Assembly (NCBI RefSeq): GCF_018531195.1
Contig: NZ_JAHDYS010000006.1
Span: forward strand, 1-64,000
DNA from: Pelotalea chapellei
GTDB lineage: Bacteria; Desulfobacterota; Desulfuromonadia; Geobacterales; Pseudopelobacteraceae
Direction of reading: 5' to 3'
Length of the DNA: 64,000 nt
Numbering within the stretch: the first letter of the stretch is position 1; the number at the start of each line of letters is the position of its first letter. The translations under genes and the position numbers were made by a program. Positions 17,201-26,609 of the stretch are shown piece by piece. The notes beneath the pieces were generated by a model. That model did no database searches, was not told the origin of the DNA, and was given only the letters and a program-made list of their open reading frames with translations.

Positions 17201-18072
17201 GGCATCCCTGCTGATTCAGAACGCTCCGGCTTTTGATAGATCATATCATTTTTGAAATGGCGAAGGGTAAACTGTGTAGTAATATTCATCAGAGATTCTG
17301 AGTGCCCAAGCAGCAGAAACCCACCATCGCAAAGAGTATTGTGAAATGATTCGACGACCTTTTTTTTGGCAGTGAGATCAAAATAAATAATTACGTTCCG
17401 GCAAAAAACCAGGTCCATTCGGCCCAACATTACCATTCGGTGAGAGTCAAACAGGTTGAGGTGGCTGATGGTCACTAATTCTCTAATCTTGTCAGTGATG
17501 CGATGCCCATCCTCCTGTTCCTGAAAGTACCGCTTAAGATATGTTTCGTCAGTCGCTCGAAACGCTGATTTACCATAAACTCCACGGCGTGCGTGCTGCA
17601 GGACACGCTGACTGATGTCGGTTCCTATTATTTCAATTTTCCATCCATGAAGTTCCGGTAAATCACTCAGCAACATCGCGATAGTATATGGTTCTTCACC
17701 TGTTGAACAACCTGCACTCCAGATGCGCAGTGTTTTGATACCTTGTCGTGTCTTTTTCTTTATTAGTTCGGGAATGATTTCTTCGGTGAAGGCCTTGAGT
17801 TGGAAGGATTCCCGAAAAAAATAGGTTTCATTAGTTGTGAGGATATCCATGATATCCATCATTTCCTGATCTTTTTTTCGGTTGTATTTTAAAAATTGGT
17901 AATATTCCTTGTAAGTTGAGATATTTAGTGTAGCCAAACGCCTGGAAAGCCTTTTCTCAAGCAAGTATTTCGATTCATCATCAAAATAAATTCCACAATG
18001 GGTGTGGATGCTGTCGCGAAAGAGGTGAAATTCTTCATTGGACATGATTTGCGCGGCAGGAGCAAAAATCAT
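17197..18072 (-). CDS. cheR: Chemotaxis protein methyltransferase CheR
   Basis: The 291-residue enzyme methylates glutamates of chemoreceptors using S-adenosylmethionine. The all-alpha N-terminal domain covers about 1-85 and the Rossmann domain follows, with the SAM-binding 'RIWSAGCSTGEEPYTIA' motif and 'DLVFCRNVIIYF'. It overlaps the upstream HEAT-repeat gene and the downstream cheB by 4 bases each, so the three are likely translated in series. No C-terminal receptor pentapeptide tether or TPR extension is present. Confidence 0.95.
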   Translation of the reverse strand: MIFAPAAQIMSNEEFHLFRDSIHTHCGIYFDDESKYLLEKRLSRRLATLNISTYKEYYQFLKYNRKKDQEMMDIMDILTTNETYFFRESFQLKAFTEEIIPELIKKKTRQGIKTLRIWSAGCSTGEEPYTIAMLLSDLPELHGWKIEIIGTDISQRVLQHARRGVYGKSAFRATDETYLKRYFQEQEDGHRITDKIRELVTISHLNLFDSHRMVMLGRMDLVFCRNVIIYFDLTAKKKVVESFHNTLCDGGFLLLGHSESLMNITTQFTLRHFKNDMIYQKPERSESAGMP

Positions 18073-20081
18073 GGGAAATTTTCCAGAGCATTCACAATTT
18101 TTATCCTAACCAACTCACTCTGTTCAGTCTTTAAAGCTGCGTGGAGTATGTGAAATACGTCATCTGCGGGAAGACCTGCTAAAACACCTATCCATGTGGC
18201 ACGTACCATTTCACTTGCATGTGTCAGAAGCCGTTCTGCATTAGCTACGATCCATTCGCCGCCCTGGCGGGCGAGAACTGTAACAGCCAGCGATACGATG
18301 TCATCGTCATCATTATCAAGCGCCGATTCCACCAGTTTCAACGCTTCTTGAGTGCCGATGACTTCAAGCTGTTCAATACAGCAGATCATCAATAGACCAC
18401 TCGCTTCGTGTATCAGATTTTGGATTGCGAAAAAAGATTCAATATCATCAATGCGGGTGAGGCTTTTTAGCACTGCGCATTGCACCCAGCAATCCTCATC
18501 ACCAAGGGCATGTACAAGGGCATTGACTGCATCATCCCCACCAATTTCTCCTATGGCTTCTGCAGCAGCTATACGCACGTCAGGATCCTCATCCACCAGA
18601 GCAATCCGGAGCAACCCCATATGTGAGGATAGATGCAACTTCCCTATATGAGTAACTGCTGTTTGACGAACATTTGAATCTTCATCCTTCACCATGAGCG
18701 CAAGATTGCCATGATCACCTACTGTCGCGTGGAGAACTGCAGCATCCCGGCGAGAGTAGGAATTTTCCGAAGTTCCCAACTGAAGAGCGACTTGCCGCAC
18801 TGCTTCCCGATCATGGAGTGCCAATATCTGAAGACAGCTCACGACGGCAGAGCGCACCTCACAGTCCTGATCTTCAAACAAACGAACCATAAGAGGAATG
18901 CTTTCAGTAAGAGCCAAGCGACCTGCTGCAGATATAGCTGCCTTGCGAACCAAAGGAAACTCGTCGTTCAGAGCATTGATGATAATCCTGCTACCACCTC
19001 TGTAGTCAAGGGTACCGATAATGAAGCAGATTGCGGCACGTGCAGTTTCATCATATTCAGGGTACAGATCGATAAGAACTTTAACCCCTTCAGTACCGAG
19101 ACGTTTAAATGAACTGAGAGCTGAGCCGGCCAGACGCTCGTCAGTACAGGCCGTTAGCAGAGTTGCCGCACCGCGTGTGTCGCCAACAATGCCGAGCAGC
19201 ACTGTCACAGCTTCCGCAAGCTCAGGTTCTCCGAGATCAAAAGAATCTATAAGAGTCTGCAGTGTTTCATCGCCTTTCAGGCACAGAAAACTCTCTTCCA
19301 TAGATAGGCGTACAGTAACGCTTGAACGCGAAAAGATTCGATACCACGATGTAATTGCTGCCTTTCTCTGACTTTTATGACGCGATGTAAATCCTTGGAG
19401 CAAGATCGGAGCTGAATTATGATCACCAATACTCCCCAGACATTCGTATACACTCTTACGCAGAGTATCCTGCTCGGCAAGCGAGATAATCTCCTGGGGT
19501 ACTGGCATGTGAGAAGAAAGCTTTCCTAGAGCGACAAGAGCATTAAATCTAAAAAAATGTGAAGGGTTAGCAATAATGCTTCGGATTAATCCAGGAATCG
19601 CAGCAGCGTCTCCAATGTGCCCCAGATGCTCCGCTGCCGCTGAGGCAACATTAACATCTGGATCATTTAGTGAGGAAAGCAAGGTCGATAGAAACAAGGG
19701 ACTTGCGATGGTACCCATAACATCAATGACGAATTTACGTACATCGGCGTCAGCATCATGAGTCAAGCGAATAAGGTAGTCGGCGGCTCTTGTGTCCAGC
19801 CTGGTTATGGCTTCAGCTGCGGAGTTTCTCAATCCCGCATTATCATCATTGCGCAAAAGTTCGAGAAGTCCGGCAATTGAGGCTTCGTCAGGTCTGGCAG
19901 CAACAAATCTTTCTACAGCTTCCTTGCGAACTCTCCAACTGTCATCGCCCATGGCAGTGAACAGCAACTCACGTATTTCGGGAAGCGCCATACCCTGCAA
20001 AGCCTGCAAGGTTAACCGGCGAGTTTCTTCATTGGTCGACTTAAGGGAGTTTTCGAATTCCTTTATTTTTTTCACCTGCAT
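18069..20081 (-). CDS. Large HEAT-repeat protein of the chemotaxis operon
   Basis: The 670-residue protein consists almost wholly of HEAT/armadillo-like helical repeats of 30-35 residues. Units such as 'DDSWRVRKEAVERF', 'DPDVRIAAAEAIGEIGG' and 'DEDCWVQCAVLKSLTRI' recur through its length. There is no signal peptide, membrane segment or catalytic motif. HEAT solenoids act as protein-binding scaffolds, so it may link chemotaxis parts to an unknown output. It sits between cheW and cheR, overlapping cheR by 4 bases, which places it firmly in the operon. Its exact role is unknown to me. Confidence 0.88.
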   Translation of the reverse strand: MQVKKIKEFENSLKSTNEETRRLTLQALQGMALPEIRELLFTAMGDDSWRVRKEAVERFVAARPDEASIAGLLELLRNDDNAGLRNSAAEAITRLDTRAADYLIRLTHDADADVRKFVIDVMGTIASPLFLSTLLSSLNDPDVNVASAAAEHLGHIGDAAAIPGLIRSIIANPSHFFRFNALVALGKLSSHMPVPQEIISLAEQDTLRKSVYECLGSIGDHNSAPILLQGFTSRHKSQRKAAITSWYRIFSRSSVTVRLSMEESFLCLKGDETLQTLIDSFDLGEPELAEAVTVLLGIVGDTRGAATLLTACTDERLAGSALSSFKRLGTEGVKVLIDLYPEYDETARAAICFIIGTLDYRGGSRIIINALNDEFPLVRKAAISAAGRLALTESIPLMVRLFEDQDCEVRSAVVSCLQILALHDREAVRQVALQLGTSENSYSRRDAAVLHATVGDHGNLALMVKDEDSNVRQTAVTHIGKLHLSSHMGLLRIALVDEDPDVRIAAAEAIGEIGGDDAVNALVHALGDEDCWVQCAVLKSLTRIDDIESFFAIQNLIHEASGLLMICCIEQLEVIGTQEALKLVESALDNDDDDIVSLAVTVLARQGGEWIVANAERLLTHASEMVRATWIGVLAGLPADDVFHILHAALKTEQSELVRIKIVNALENFP

Positions 20082-20108
20082 GCACCCCTATAGCAACAGC
20101 TTATCATT

Positions 20109-20585
20109 TTAAACTTTTGGTGGCGCTTGCGATACAACTGCCAGATGGTCCGATGGATCCAAAAGGGCATCTATGTCCAGAATCATAAAAACCTTCTCTC
20201 CGGAAAGACATACTCCCAATAAGCATTCAACACCCTTTGTTCGGTTTACCTCAGGCGGAGGTTTAATTCCTTCTGTAGGAATTGTTATAACTTCAAGCAC
20301 ATCATCAACCGTCAACGCCAAAACACGTCGAGAAAGAGCAACAATCAGAAGTTTGGGTTGTTTGCCTTCCGGAATTGCCGACATGCCAAAACGTTTCCGC
20401 AAATTCATGACCGGGATCACGGAACCACGGAGATTGATTACTCCCTCCAGGAATGGTGACGGTATAGGTAGACTTGAAAGTTTCAGTGGCTGAATGATTT
20501 CCTGAATGCGCATGATATCAACGGCAAACAGATTATCGCCAAGACTGAAACAGGCAAATTGTATATCGCGCACTCTTTCGTTCAT
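20109..20585 (-). CDS. cheW: CheW-family coupling protein (first)
   Basis: The 158-residue protein is a single CheW domain, an SH3-like double barrel that links chemoreceptors to CheA. 'FAVDIMRIQEII', 'GVINLRGSVIPVMNLRKRFG' and the C-terminal 'EKVFMILDIDALL' are standard CheW elements. It overlaps the upstream cheY by 4 bases (ATGA). A second, longer CheW is encoded two genes upstream, so the array probably contains two coupling proteins. Confidence 0.93.
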   Translation of the reverse strand: MNERVRDIQFACFSLGDNLFAVDIMRIQEIIQPLKLSSLPIPSPFLEGVINLRGSVIPVMNLRKRFGMSAIPEGKQPKLLIVALSRRVLALTVDDVLEVITIPTEGIKPPPEVNRTKGVECLLGVCLSGEKVFMILDIDALLDPSDHLAVVSQAPPKV

Positions 20586-20974
20586 ATTTCCACTGATGTT
20601 CCGGCCCTGTTTAACAAGCCTTCGATAACTTCTATGATCATCGCAGATTTGAAAGGTTTAGTAAGATAGGAACTAGCACCACATTCAATACCACGTAACT
20701 GATCTTCTTGTGTTTTTTTTGCGGTCAGCATAACCACCGGAATGGTCGACCACGATGGGGATGCCTTTATTCTTCGACACACCTCAAACCCATCTATATC
20801 CGGAAGCATGATATCCAGAAGCACCAAGTCAAATCTTGCGCTTGCAAGCTTTACCAGGGCGTCATTACCGTCTACGGCACCGGTCACCTCATATCCTTTT
20901 ACCGTCAAAAGAATAGTTTCAAGCTTAAGAAGGCTTTCCTCATCTTCAACAACAAGGATACGTTTTTTGTTCAT
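20582..20974 (-). CDS. CheY-like response regulator
   Basis: This 130-residue single receiver domain has the acidic pocket 'VVEDEE', phospho-acceptor Asp54 in 'DLVLLDIMLPD' and the conserved 'TAKK' and 'KPF' residues. The ATG at 20974 is chosen because AAGGAG lies 6 bases upstream; an in-frame ATG further upstream at 21019 has no such signal and would run into the preceding gene. Without an output domain it works by binding a partner, either the motor or another target such as the HEAT protein. It lies between two cheW genes. Confidence 0.9.
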   Translation of the reverse strand: MNKKRILVVEDEESLLKLETILLTVKGYEVTGAVDGNDALVKLASARFDLVLLDIMLPDIDGFEVCRRIKASPSWSTIPVVMLTAKKTQEDQLRGIECGASSYLTKPFKSAMIIEVIEGLLNRAGTSVEI

Positions 20975-20984
20975 GCTCGCTCCT

Positions 20985-21734
20985 TCAGTAAAGATTGATA
21001 TCAGTGATGCTCTCAACATTCAGCAGAATCACCATGCGATGTTCGGCCCTACCGATTCCGGTTACAAAATCACGGTCAATTCCTTCTAATACTGCAGGTG
21101 CCGGCTCAAAAGCGTCCGTAGGTATTCGAACCACCTGCACTACCTCATCCACCACTAAACCAGTGTAGGCATCGCCTGTTTTGACTACAACAATACGTTC
21201 TTTGCCAGTCACCTTTTCACGATTTAGTCCAAGCCGATTGAGCATATCGATAACAGGGATGATAACACCACGCAGAGAGATAACACCGGACACAAAGGAA
21301 GGAGCACGTGGTACCTCGGTGACTGTGCGTGGTTTGATTATCTCCTTGATCTGCATGATGTTGATTCCATAAGTTTCATTGGATACATGAAAGCAGAGAA
21401 ACTGTTCGTAGTTGTTCTTAACAGCAGGAACAAGTTCGACAGTGGTAAGCTGAATATCTTCATCACAGCCAGCGGCCTGTCTGCCTGCAAGAAGAACAGC
21501 AACCGGGTCAAAAAGCTTTTCCCATTGTTCAGATTCCAGGGGGTACGATGGTGTATTGGAAGAAGGTACAGGTGTAACTTCCAAGCTGACATGTTCAATT
21601 GAATCAGCGATACATTCAGTTAATACAGGAGTGCCAGGGATGTTGGCAGCTTCCGTGGAAGATGCATCAACTTGACGCGATATTGGCTGCATCACCGCTG
21701 AGCTTGATTTTTTTCGTATTTTTGCCAAATCCAT
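20985..21734 (-). CDS. CheW-family protein with N-terminal extension (second)
   Basis: The 249-residue protein has a CheW domain in its C-terminal 140 residues ('YGINIMQIKEIIKP', 'GVISLRGVIIPVIDMLNRLG', 'RMVILLNVESI') and an N-terminal extension of about 105 residues. The extension is low-complexity up to about residue 65, then has a short helical stretch. The extension may carry an extra interaction. The gene starts 10 bases after the ExeA-like ATPase gene. Two CheW proteins in one cluster suggest different array positions or receptors. Confidence 0.9.
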   Translation of the reverse strand: MDLAKIRKKSSSAVMQPISRQVDASSTEAANIPGTPVLTECIADSIEHVSLEVTPVPSSNTPSYPLESEQWEKLFDPVAVLLAGRQAAGCDEDIQLTTVELVPAVKNNYEQFLCFHVSNETYGINIMQIKEIIKPRTVTEVPRAPSFVSGVISLRGVIIPVIDMLNRLGLNREKVTGKERIVVVKTGDAYTGLVVDEVVQVVRIPTDAFEPAPAVLEGIDRDFVTGIGRAEHRMVILLNVESITDINLY

Positions 21735-21743
21735 AATCTCTGC

Positions 21744-22544
21744 CTACATCATCATTTCGTCTTTAATTTCATCAACAATAGTTGAGTCGATCAGGGCAGC
21801 ATCACAACCATATGCTACCAAAAGTGCGTTCGTAGCCATTGAATTGATCCTGCGCGGTACCCCTCCGGTCAGTTCATAAATCTTCTGAACGGCATCAGGG
21901 GTAAACAGTCCGGCTGACCCGCCAGCAACTTCAAGCCTGAAATCCAGATACTCCATGGTCTCATCCAAAGAAAGCGGATGCAGATGGTACTGCAGAGCCA
22001 CCCTTTGACAAAGCGGCTCGTAACGTGGAGACGCCAGCATATCCCGCAGTTCCGGTTGCCCCATGACAATTATGGCCAGAAGATTCCGGTCATCCAGCTG
22101 AAAATTGGTCAGCAAACGGATTTCATCAAAGACTTCGGCATCTGTAATCATTTGTGCCTCATCCACTACAATCACAGGACAGATGCCACGTTGGTAACTG
22201 TCATAGACAACAACATTTATCTGTTCAAGTAGATCATCTTTAGTGCTGGCGGGTTCCACTACTTCCAGCAGACGGGCAATGGTTCGAAGAAATTCGATTC
22301 CATTAAGGCGGGGGTTTACAATATAGCAAAAACGGTAGGTCTCCCCCAATCTATCCATCAATGCTCGGGAGATAGTGGTTTTTCCACATCCTATTTCACC
22401 AGTCAAAACTGCAATATCCCGCTCTTCAACAACAAACTCAAGACGTGCAAGCGCCTCTTCATGACCTTTACTGAGAAATAGAAAACGTGGATCCGGTGTC
22501 TTGCTGAAGGGTTTTTCTCTGAATCCGAAATAGGTTTTATACAT
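21744..22544 (-). CDS. ExeA-type AAA ATPase inside the chemotaxis operon
   Basis: The 266-residue protein is a soluble version of the ExeA/GspA ATPase. It starts with the same 'MYKTYFGFREKPFSKTPDPRF' type of N-terminus and has Walker A 'TGEIGCGKTT' and Walker B 'VIVVDEAQM'. It stops after the AAA lid and lacks the membrane helix and peptidoglycan-binding part of the gspA product at 4061-5725. It lies 3 bases after cheA and 10 bases before cheW. An ATPase of this class is not part of standard chemotaxis systems. It may act on localisation or on envelope structures linked to the array. Confidence 0.88.
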   Translation of the reverse strand: MYKTYFGFREKPFSKTPDPRFLFLSKGHEEALARLEFVVEERDIAVLTGEIGCGKTTISRALMDRLGETYRFCYIVNPRLNGIEFLRTIARLLEVVEPASTKDDLLEQINVVVYDSYQRGICPVIVVDEAQMITDAEVFDEIRLLTNFQLDDRNLLAIIVMGQPELRDMLASPRYEPLCQRVALQYHLHPLSLDETMEYLDFRLEVAGGSAGLFTPDAVQKIYELTGGVPRRINSMATNALLVAYGCDAALIDSTIVDEIKDEMMM

Positions 22545-22547
22545 ATT

Positions 22548-24644
22548 TCAGCTTCCACTTCTTATAGCTTCGGAAATCATTCCCGCAACATCCAGGACAA
22601 GAATTGTGCGCTGGTCACCAAGATCGGCAGCCCCTGATATTCCCTTATATCGTTTGAATGCTTCTCCTAAAGATTTTATGACAATATCCTGTTGTCCCTG
22701 CAGATCATCGACAATAATGCCCAATCGTTTTTCTGCCACACCGACAACAACTACATAAAATTCTTCAGGTCGTGGCCCCTGACGTTCGAATCCAAAAAAA
22801 CGATCGAGCCTGAGCAGAGGCAGTGTTGTTTCCCGTAGCTGTATTACCTCTTTACGTTCAACAGTATTTATATTCTTTTCGGCAAGCAATAACGTCTCAA
22901 GAACTGATGTGATCGGAAGAGCATAGGTCCTGCCAGAACAGGAGATAATCAAAACTTTAATAATGGCAAGAGTTATGGGTAGGGTAATGATAAAGCGGCT
23001 ACCAAATCCTTTACTGGTTTCAATGTCCACCATGCCGGATATAGCAGTAATATTGTTTTTAACGACATCCATACCAACACCACGACCTGACACCTCACTT
23101 ACCTTTTCGGTCGTGGAAAAGCCGGGAAGAAAAATGAAATCAATGGCTTCCTTGTCCGAAACCATGCTGACATCTTGTACCAATCCTTTTTGGAGTGCCT
23201 TAGCCTTGACTTTTTCAGTGTCAATTCCGCTACCGTCGTCCTCTACTTCAATGACAACATGATTTCCCTTCGAGAAGGAAGATATCCTGATGGTACCCTT
23301 TTCATCCTTACCTAGAGCTATTCTCTGCTCTGGCGATTCAATGCCATGATCTATCGCATTCCTGATGATATGCATCATCGGATCAGAAATGTCTTCAACA
23401 ATCAGCTTGTCAAGTTCCGTATCAGCACCATAAAATTTCAGTTCTACTTTTTTGCCCTGTTCGCGTGAAATTTTACGGATTATGCGAGACATTTTCTCAT
23501 AAAGCTGTCCAACCGGAATCATCCGAATTTCCATGACCCCTTTTTGAAGATCAGCCAGTTTACGTTCCAGACCTTTTGCCGATTTTCCAAGATCAACGGC
23601 AATACGGGAAAATCCTTGGTTGCGCATTTTAATAGCAAGAGCTGCTATAGAAGAATGGGCAAGAACAAGTTCACCAACAATATTCATCAGATCATCAAGT
23701 TTTCCTATATCGACACGTACAGTCCGGCTCATGCTCTTAGCCGATTGGATATCATCTCCTGTTGCGAGGGCCGGTTGAACAGGCACATCAGGAGAGACTA
23801 AAGCGGTCTGGACTGCTTTGGTGACAGGGATAAGGGGTTCAGAATGAATTGAATCAGGAAACGAAGATGGAGAAACGGTTGTATCAGCATGTCCCAAAAG
23901 AGCAACAGTGACAGCGTCGTTTCCAATCATTTGGGTTATTTCATTTAATTCTTTGTTGGAACTGAAGAGAAGGTCAAAATCAATGTTTGTTTCAACGATA
24001 CCAGCCATACTCGGGAGTGTACTGATGAGCTCTCCACAGGCCTTTAAAGTGTCGGAAATTTTTGACAAATCAACATCGAAGGTACTCAGATCAAATGATG
24101 TATGAATCGTGTAAATCTTTTTCCCTTTGTTGATGTTCTCAAGTAGTCGATGCTCTTCATATTCAGTCAAAGCACCAAGAGTTTGTTCGGATAGGCCCAG
24201 ATGTGCAAAAGGTGAGTTATTCGAAATTTGTTCTGGAGGAGCAAGGCAGGCGTTTATTTTGACAACACAGGCGGAAATTTCTGTGGAATGATTTGTCTCT
24301 CCACCTTCTGCAATAGTTCGGACCAGTAGCGTCAATAGTTCATGGGATTCAAAGAGTACAGCAATTACAACCTGGTCGAGCTTAATCTTGCCCAATCGCA
24401 ACAAGTCCAACAGGTTTTCCATATTATGTGACAGTTCGGATATTTCACCAAACCCGAACATACCTGCAAGACCTTTAAGGGAGTGAGCACCCCTAAAAAT
24501 GGAGTTAAGCAGATCAGGATCAAGATCGCCACTTTCAGCCATATCCGCCAGATCAGCCATTTCAGAGCCAAGTTGATCGGCAATTTCCTCGGCCTCTGCG
24601 AGAAAATCTTTTACCGCCTTATTTGCTGCTGTTAAATCCGTCAT
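22548..24644 (-). CDS. cheA: Chemotaxis histidine kinase CheA
   Basis: The 698-residue kinase autophosphorylates and passes phosphate to CheY and CheB. Domains in order: Hpt P1 with His54 in 'RGAHSLKGLAG'; a linker (about 110-300) with no clear P2 domain; P3 dimerisation helices (about 305-375); the P4 kinase with N box 'HIIRNAIDHG', G1 'EDDGSGID' and G2 'GRGVGMDVV'; and a C-terminal CheW-like P5 domain (about 560-695). All catalytic boxes look intact. It is preceded by a cheY and followed by the ExeA-like ATPase, cheW and others on the same strand. Confidence 0.96.
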   Translation of the reverse strand: MTDLTAANKAVKDFLAEAEEIADQLGSEMADLADMAESGDLDPDLLNSIFRGAHSLKGLAGMFGFGEISELSHNMENLLDLLRLGKIKLDQVVIAVLFESHELLTLLVRTIAEGGETNHSTEISACVVKINACLAPPEQISNNSPFAHLGLSEQTLGALTEYEEHRLLENINKGKKIYTIHTSFDLSTFDVDLSKISDTLKACGELISTLPSMAGIVETNIDFDLLFSSNKELNEITQMIGNDAVTVALLGHADTTVSPSSFPDSIHSEPLIPVTKAVQTALVSPDVPVQPALATGDDIQSAKSMSRTVRVDIGKLDDLMNIVGELVLAHSSIAALAIKMRNQGFSRIAVDLGKSAKGLERKLADLQKGVMEIRMIPVGQLYEKMSRIIRKISREQGKKVELKFYGADTELDKLIVEDISDPMMHIIRNAIDHGIESPEQRIALGKDEKGTIRISSFSKGNHVVIEVEDDGSGIDTEKVKAKALQKGLVQDVSMVSDKEAIDFIFLPGFSTTEKVSEVSGRGVGMDVVKNNITAISGMVDIETSKGFGSRFIITLPITLAIIKVLIISCSGRTYALPITSVLETLLLAEKNINTVERKEVIQLRETTLPLLRLDRFFGFERQGPRPEEFYVVVVGVAEKRLGIIVDDLQGQQDIVIKSLGEAFKRYKGISGAADLGDQRTILVLDVAGMISEAIRSGS

Positions 24645-24699
24645 GTATGGAATCCAACTGAATGGGATTTTTCTGGTTTAGATTGTCTAAGGCAGTTTG

Positions 24700-25071
24700 T
24701 CAGCCAAGGTATAATTGAATCAACTCCTGCACTCTTGCCGGATCAAAAGGTTTGATTACATAATCATTGGCACCCAATTGTTTTCCTTTGTCGATATCCT
24801 TCTGACTCCCTTCCGAAGAGATTATAATTACCGGTATTTCCTGATAATTTGGATTGTTGCGGAGGTAACTGAGCAGTTCAAGTCCATTGATGTCAGGCAT
24901 GTTGATATCAGTCAGAATAAGATCCACTTTTTCACGTGGTAGAAGCCTTAATGCTTCAAAACCGGTCGAAGCCTCAACAATATTGTAGTTGTTAATGGAT
25001 TCAATTGTGGAGACCAACATGGCCCGCATAGTCTTGGAATCATCGACAATAAGGATTGTTTTGGAGCTCAT
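24700..25071 (-). CDS. cheY: CheY-like response regulator, first gene of the chemotaxis operon
   Basis: The 123-residue single receiver domain has 'LIVDDSKTMR', Asp55 in 'DLILTDINMPD', 'ISSEGS' and 'KPF', closely matching classical CheY. GAAAGG lies upstream of the ATG. It leads the operon 55 bases before cheA and has a promoter upstream. It is the likeliest phosphoryl acceptor from CheA that carries the signal to the output. A second CheY is encoded later in the same operon. Confidence 0.93.
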   Translation of the reverse strand: MSSKTILIVDDSKTMRAMLVSTIESINNYNIVEASTGFEALRLLPREKVDLILTDINMPDINGLELLSYLRNNPNYQEIPVIIISSEGSQKDIDKGKQLGANDYVIKPFDPARVQELIQLYLG

Positions 25072-25121
25072 GGTTCAAAACCTTTCTTTATGTTGTCGTC
25101 CGGCTTGCACAAATCAACACC

Positions 25122-25151
25122 AGTATAGGCAGGAGGTTTATAATCCAACAA
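25122..25151 (-). promoter_or_regulatory. Possible promoter of the chemotaxis operon
   Basis: On the minus strand TTGTTG (25151-25146) and TATACT (25127-25122) are 18 bases apart, about 50 bases before the first cheY. The -10 box is good and the -35 moderate. No sigma-28 or sigma-54 type boxes were recognised here. Confidence 0.42.
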
Positions 25152-25262
25152 AGTCTCGCTGCGTTATGACCCTCTCAAGCCGATCATTTGGATTCAATCA
25201 TGGTCCCGTACAGGGCAAAAAAATGAAAGAAATATAGCCGATCAACAGCGGCAAGTAAAGCA

Positions 25263-26609
25263 TTATGCTGGGTTGTGGGCTTGCCTGGCCAGGGTTTTCT
25301 TGTCTCTTCCGCGGAACATAAGGTGGAGGGGGGTTCCATTAAAGCCGAAAGCTTCGCGAAAACGGTTAACAAGATAACGCTCGTAGGAAAAATGAACACT
25401 TTCGGGCTGGTTGGTGAAGATAACGAAGGATGGAGGACGTGTTCCGACCTGTGTGGCAAAGTAAAATTTAACTCGTCTGCCATGGGCCAGGGGAGCATGA
25501 TGGGATTCTGTTGCTTCAGTAAAGATGCGGTTTACTTCGGATGTGCTAACCCTACGCGTATATTGCTCCATAACTTCATCAACAGAGGCTATTATCTTGC
25601 CGATCCTTTGACCAGTTTTAGCTGATACAAACAGAATGGGAGCATACGCGAGATATTTGAATTCCATCCTGACCTTTTCCACATATAATCCAAAAGTAGC
25701 GTTGTCCTTGTCAAGGGCATCCCATTTGTTGATCACAAAAACGCATGCTTTACCAGCCTCATGGACATAGCCGGCAATTCGTTCATCCTGCTCGGTGACA
25801 CCATCCTCGGCATTAAGAACCACCAGAACAACATCCGCCCTTTCAATGCTGCGCAGTGCATCAACAACACTATATTTTTCCAGTTTTTCAACGGTCTTGC
25901 CCTTGCGCCTGATACCGGCAGTATCTATAAGCAGATATGGTTTCTTGTTGCACATGAAAAGCGTGTCAACAGAGTCTCGGGTTGTGCCAGCGGTCGGATT
26001 GGCAACGACACGCTCGTAACCAAGCAGTCGATTAACCAGGGAGGATTTACCCACATTAGGTCTTCCAACAACCGCAATTTTGGTTAATTCTTCTCTGTCA
26101 GACGGTTCTGCAACGTCTGGCAAGGTATCCATCAGATCATCAACCATATCAAGAACACCGCGATTATGTTCCGCGGAAATGGTGTAAAACCTATCAACCC
26201 CCAGTGTGTAAAACTCGGCTGATTCGTGTTCCAGTTTGTCTCCGTCGACTTTGTTAACCAGATAAAAAACAGGTTTTTTGACACGACGCAGCATTTTTGC
26301 CACCTCAATGTCTGCAGGTGTCAGGCCGCTGCGCGCGTCCATCATGAAGAGGATGACATCTGCCTCCTCCATGGCCATAGTAGATTGTTCGCGCATCTGC
26401 TGCAGAAGCCGATCCTCTGTTACCGGTTCAAATCCCCCGGTGTCAATCAGGATGAATGGTTTATCAAATCGGCTGATATCGGCATAATTACGATCCCTTG
26501 TCACTCCGGGAGAATCATCCACCATTGCTCTTCTATGACCCAACAATCGGTTAAACAGAGTTGATTTACCAACATTGGGACGACCTACAATAGCTACTAT
26601 CGGTTTCAT
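25263..26609 (-). CDS. der: Ribosome biogenesis GTPase Der (EngA)
   Basis: The 448-residue protein has two GTPase domains in tandem, the hallmark of Der. Each has its own P-loop ('[16 protein letters not shown]' near residue 8 and '[16 protein letters not shown]' near 180), switch II 'DTGG'/'DTAG' and NKxD ('NKVD', 'NKWD'). A KH-like domain closes the protein. Der is needed for 50S subunit assembly. It begins directly after the era stop codon, so two ribosome-assembly GTPases are coupled. The 190-base gap downstream, before the chemotaxis promoter, shows no clear terminator. Confidence 0.96.
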   Translation of the reverse strand: MKPIVAIVGRPNVGKSTLFNRLLGHRRAMVDDSPGVTRDRNYADISRFDKPFILIDTGGFEPVTEDRLLQQMREQSTMAMEEADVILFMMDARSGLTPADIEVAKMLRRVKKPVFYLVNKVDGDKLEHESAEFYTLGVDRFYTISAEHNRGVLDMVDDLMDTLPDVAEPSDREELTKIAVVGRPNVGKSSLVNRLLGYERVVANPTAGTTRDSVDTLFMCNKKPYLLIDTAGIRRKGKTVEKLEKYSVVDALRSIERADVVLVVLNAEDGVTEQDERIAGYVHEAGKACVFVINKWDALDKDNATFGLYVEKVRMEFKYLAYAPILFVSAKTGQRIGKIIASVDEVMEQYTRRVSTSEVNRIFTEATESHHAPLAHGRRVKFYFATQVGTRPPSFVIFTNQPESVHFSYERYLVNRFREAFGFNGTPLHLMFRGRDKKTLARQAHNPA

